Origin: Pegea sp. RAD2-039
Lineage: Eukaryota; Chordata; Thaliacea; Salpida; Salpidae
Reading direction: 5' to 3'
DNA: 64,000 nt
Assembly: GCA_034620365.1 (NCBI GenBank)
Contig: JAQGEQ010000192.1
Span: 548,501-612,500, forward strand
Below, in pieces: positions 61,588 to 64,000 of this stretch. Both the position numbers and the translations under genes were made by a program. Numbering within the stretch: the stretch's first letter is position 1; each line of letters starts with the position of its first letter. Under the pieces are notes generated by a model. The model did no database searches, was not told where the DNA came from, and saw only the letters and a program-made list of their open reading frames with translations.

Positions 61588-62485
61588 TGCTAAGAAAACT
61601 TTTAGACAAATAATTCTAATAATCAATAACAAATAGAAAAAATCTGTAAGAATATAATAAAAATAAGTTCAATTTAAAAAATTTATTTTTGTACATAATA
61701 ATAATAAAAGTAAAATTAAAAATTAAATTAAAATGATAAACATTTTTATACTTTAAAACTTTTAAATAATTTCTATATATATAAAATACTAAATAAAACT
61801 ATTTCGTAAAGTATAAATGAATCTTAATAAAAAATTAAAATATTTTTAAAATTAAAATTTTTCATAAAATATAATAGAAAAGATAAAGTAGATAATCTGT
61901 ATAAAGAAAAAAAAACAAATTATAAATCTATCTAAAAACAATTATAAAAATCATAATAATAATATGAAAAACTAAATGTTTGTTTGTAAAATATCTACTC
62001 AAATATAAAAGATACAACTAAAATTAATTTGATAAAGTAATAAATATATTAAAGCATATACCAGCTATAGAATCAAGAGACAAATTACGCAAAATTTAAA
62101 TAAAAAGTACATAACTTTAATACTATAAATAAAATTCTTAAATAATTAGCTAGCTTTTTTATAACTTTAAAAAAGAATTACCACGTGCAAAAGTAGGTAG
62201 CTACCCGAGCTATTAATTAGATTGGATTTCTCTTTCATAAACAAAATGGCCATTTTGAAAAGAAAATGTAAATTAAAACTGTCATTTAATAAAATTGTTT
62301 CATATCAAAATTATTATAAACTTATCAATAAATAAAAAAAATTCGGGTTGTGAAAATTCTTTTAAAGTGAGATAAGTTATAAATATCTTTTTATATTGTG
62401 GTTTCCAAGCTTTATATGATAAGACTGCTAACAAAGATGCAAAAAAAAGCTTAAGATTAGTGAATAAAAGCTAAAATAATTGTAC
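61588..62485. other. Very AT-rich spacer
   Basis: Upstream of the acidic-repeat gene. No promoter element, gene or repeat recognised. Confidence 0.4.
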
Positions 62486-62489
62486 TTAT

Positions 62490-63350
62490 TTACTTATTTA
62501 TTACAAGAAACACAAAAGAGTAACTGAAAAAATCACTTCTCGCTAAAACACTTTGTTAGAAATAATATAGTTATTATGTATTATTAAGATAGAAATATAT
62601 AAAAACGTAGATGTAAGGTTGTTCAGAAGTCCTGGTCAAATATAACAGTGCATAAACACATAGAATGTTAATTTAATAAAAAAGTGGAAAAATTCAAACT
62701 TTAGAACTGACAATGTTGGCAATATTATAAAGGTTCAACTTCTGCTTGAACAACGCGAGCGACTTCGACATGACAATGTCTGATGGCAGCTGGTTCCAAG
62801 TACTAATTATGCGGTATGAGAAAAAAATTCAATCTAATTAATGTAACAAGTGATATGGGATTATTACGATGTAATGTGTGTCGTCTGAGTTGATATAACT
62901 TGAGGGAAAATTGATGATAATAATGTTTTGAGGGTCTTGATGTGATAAGAAGATCCAAAGTATTACCACTAACTTGAGTCGGAAAAGTAACCATCTGAGA
63001 TAGATTATTGGTATTGAGGAAGCTTACAAAGGCATGACTTAGAAAGGGTGAATTAGTATTATCGCTATCCAAGTTAAACGATTTTCCAATAAATGCTAAG
63101 TTCGGGTTATTCCAATCAATTTTACTAAAATTAAAATCACCAAAATATATAACTCAGGACACACAACGCTCTTCAGAACCTTCAATAAGGCCTTAACAGT
63201 AACCTCATCATTAGTTTTAGAGGGTGGTAAGTAGGTACATATAAAACGAGAAAATTTGGACTTTGAGTAATGAAAGGACACTTCAAATAATAATGAATAG
63301 TAATCAAACTTAACGACCTAAGTGCTTACTTGAAGATAAAAATCGGAATA
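62490..63350 (-). mobile_element. Non-LTR retrotransposon copy 3: endonuclease joined to 3' end
   Basis: On the minus strand, 63,320-62,925 encodes part of an AP-type endonuclease: Phe-Ile-Cys-Thr-Tyr-Leu-Pro-Pro-Ser-Lys, then Thr-Phe-Pro-Thr-Gln-Val-Ser-Gly-Asn-Thr-Leu-Asp. A stop or frameshift lies near 63,095. At about 62,925 the sequence jumps to the extreme C terminus (Phe-Ser-Leu-Lys-Leu-Tyr-Gln-Leu-Arg-Arg). From there it matches copy 1 (4,110-4,300) closely and ends near 62,490 with a diverged shared tail. The whole RT is missing. Confidence 0.8.
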
Positions 63351-63499
63351 AGCTCATTTCTGAAAATGAAACTTTAGTAGTTTGATATATAAATTGTCCA
63401 AATTAGCTATAAGTCACAAAATAGCATGACTCCTATGAATCATATTATCGAGCCTTATACAAGAGTCCTAAGTATCAATATCTAATTATGCTAAATTAG

Positions 63500-64000
63500 A
63501 GTTCAGTTCTGGGTCCCCTTCTCTTTTTAATTTTCATTGAAAACCTCATTAGAAGACTAGTAGCAGTAGATGATGTCAGAGTGTTTGTGTATGTAGATGG
63601 CATCAAGCTATTATCTTGTAATCCTTCAAAACTTCAAACTGCACTACACACTGTAGAAAACTGGTCTACAAATTGACAGCTCAGAATCCAGCCCACAAAG
63701 TCTGAACTTATAACTTTTTCTCGTAAACCACCTGTAAATTCCTTGAACCAATACTCCATCCATGGATTTATTATTCAACGAGTATCTTTGGTCCTAGACC
63801 TTGGCATTACTCTATCATCTGACTTTAAATAGAACAATTATGCTTCCAAAATCTTTGGAAAATCAATCAACCTTGTCTTCCCTAATATAAAGACCTTTAA
63901 TTCTAAGAACCCATGCTTTTTTATCAATCTTTTCAAATTGTACGTACGTCCAATTCTTGAATACAATGTCAGTGCATGGATGCCATATCAAGTTGGTGAT
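63500..64000 (+). mobile_element. Non-LTR retrotransposon copy 4: RT and thumb, runs off the window
   Basis: Plus-strand reading gives Ser-Val-Leu-Gly-Pro-Leu-Leu-Phe-Leu-Ile-Phe-Ile. The catalytic motif is changed to Tyr-Val-Asp-Gly (about 63,590). In-frame stops occur near 63,678 and 63,828. The thumb block Leu-Tyr-Val-Arg-Pro-Ile-Leu-Glu-Tyr-Asn continues to the window end. The loss of the second catalytic Asp and the stops show it is dead. It lies head-to-head with copy 3. Confidence 0.85.

Overview
The window is nuclear DNA of an animal: AT-rich, with spliced genes using GT/AG introns. Many introns are very short (45-60 nt). The gene set is bilaterian (PROX homeobox, KMT5-type SET methyltransferase, DMXL/rabconnectin-3, TTC22, GDPD1, IL-17-like cytokines), with non-LTR retrotransposon copies and a tRNA-type SINE. 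The phylum is not fixed by the sequence; a tunicate or another compact-intron invertebrate is a guess. All exon models below were built by hand from splice signals, phase agreement and family resemblance.

Layout. 1-10,000: a family of small secreted cysteine-rich proteins resembling IL-17 (two complete genes, one cut by the window edge, one apparently broken relative), interrupted by LINE fragments and a SINE. 10,412-17,889 (-): a nearly intronless DMXL/rabconnectin-3 gene. 17,890-26,450: a long gene-poor AT-rich stretch. 26,451-30,986 (+): a Prospero/PROX homeobox gene, convergent with 32,330-34,461 (-), a KMT5B/C (SUV4-20) histone H4K20 methyltransferase. 36,920-37,975: a LINE copy. 38,218-39,134 (-): a small CYTH-domain protein. 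39,720-41,236 (+): a small heat shock protein with heat-shock-like promoter elements. 42,494-43,893 (-): a short calpain-like gene. 46,027-48,786 (+): TTC22. 49,111-52,496 (-): a coiled-coil LURAP1/FAM89-like protein. 55,939-57,664 (+): GDPD1-like phosphodiesterase. 57,941-61,587 (-): an unrecognised 12-exon gene with a large acidic 10-residue tandem repeat. 62,490-64,000: two more LINE fragments.

The most striking pattern is an extreme excess of the palindrome TGACGTCA (commonly inside GATGACGTCATC). I see roughly 70 copies where about one or fewer is expected. They are concentrated in the GC-richer gene islands (12.0-13.6 kb, 26.9-33.8 kb, 39.8-41.9 kb, 46.6-50.9 kb, 57.0-58.1 kb) and absent from the AT-rich spacers and the IL-17 cluster. 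Copies lie in introns, flanks and inside reading frames, where they write Asp-Val or Thr-Ser into proteins. One supplies a splice donor.

The genes do not form an obvious common pathway. They look like ordinary single-copy housekeeping or regulatory genes next to a local, expanding cytokine-like family.
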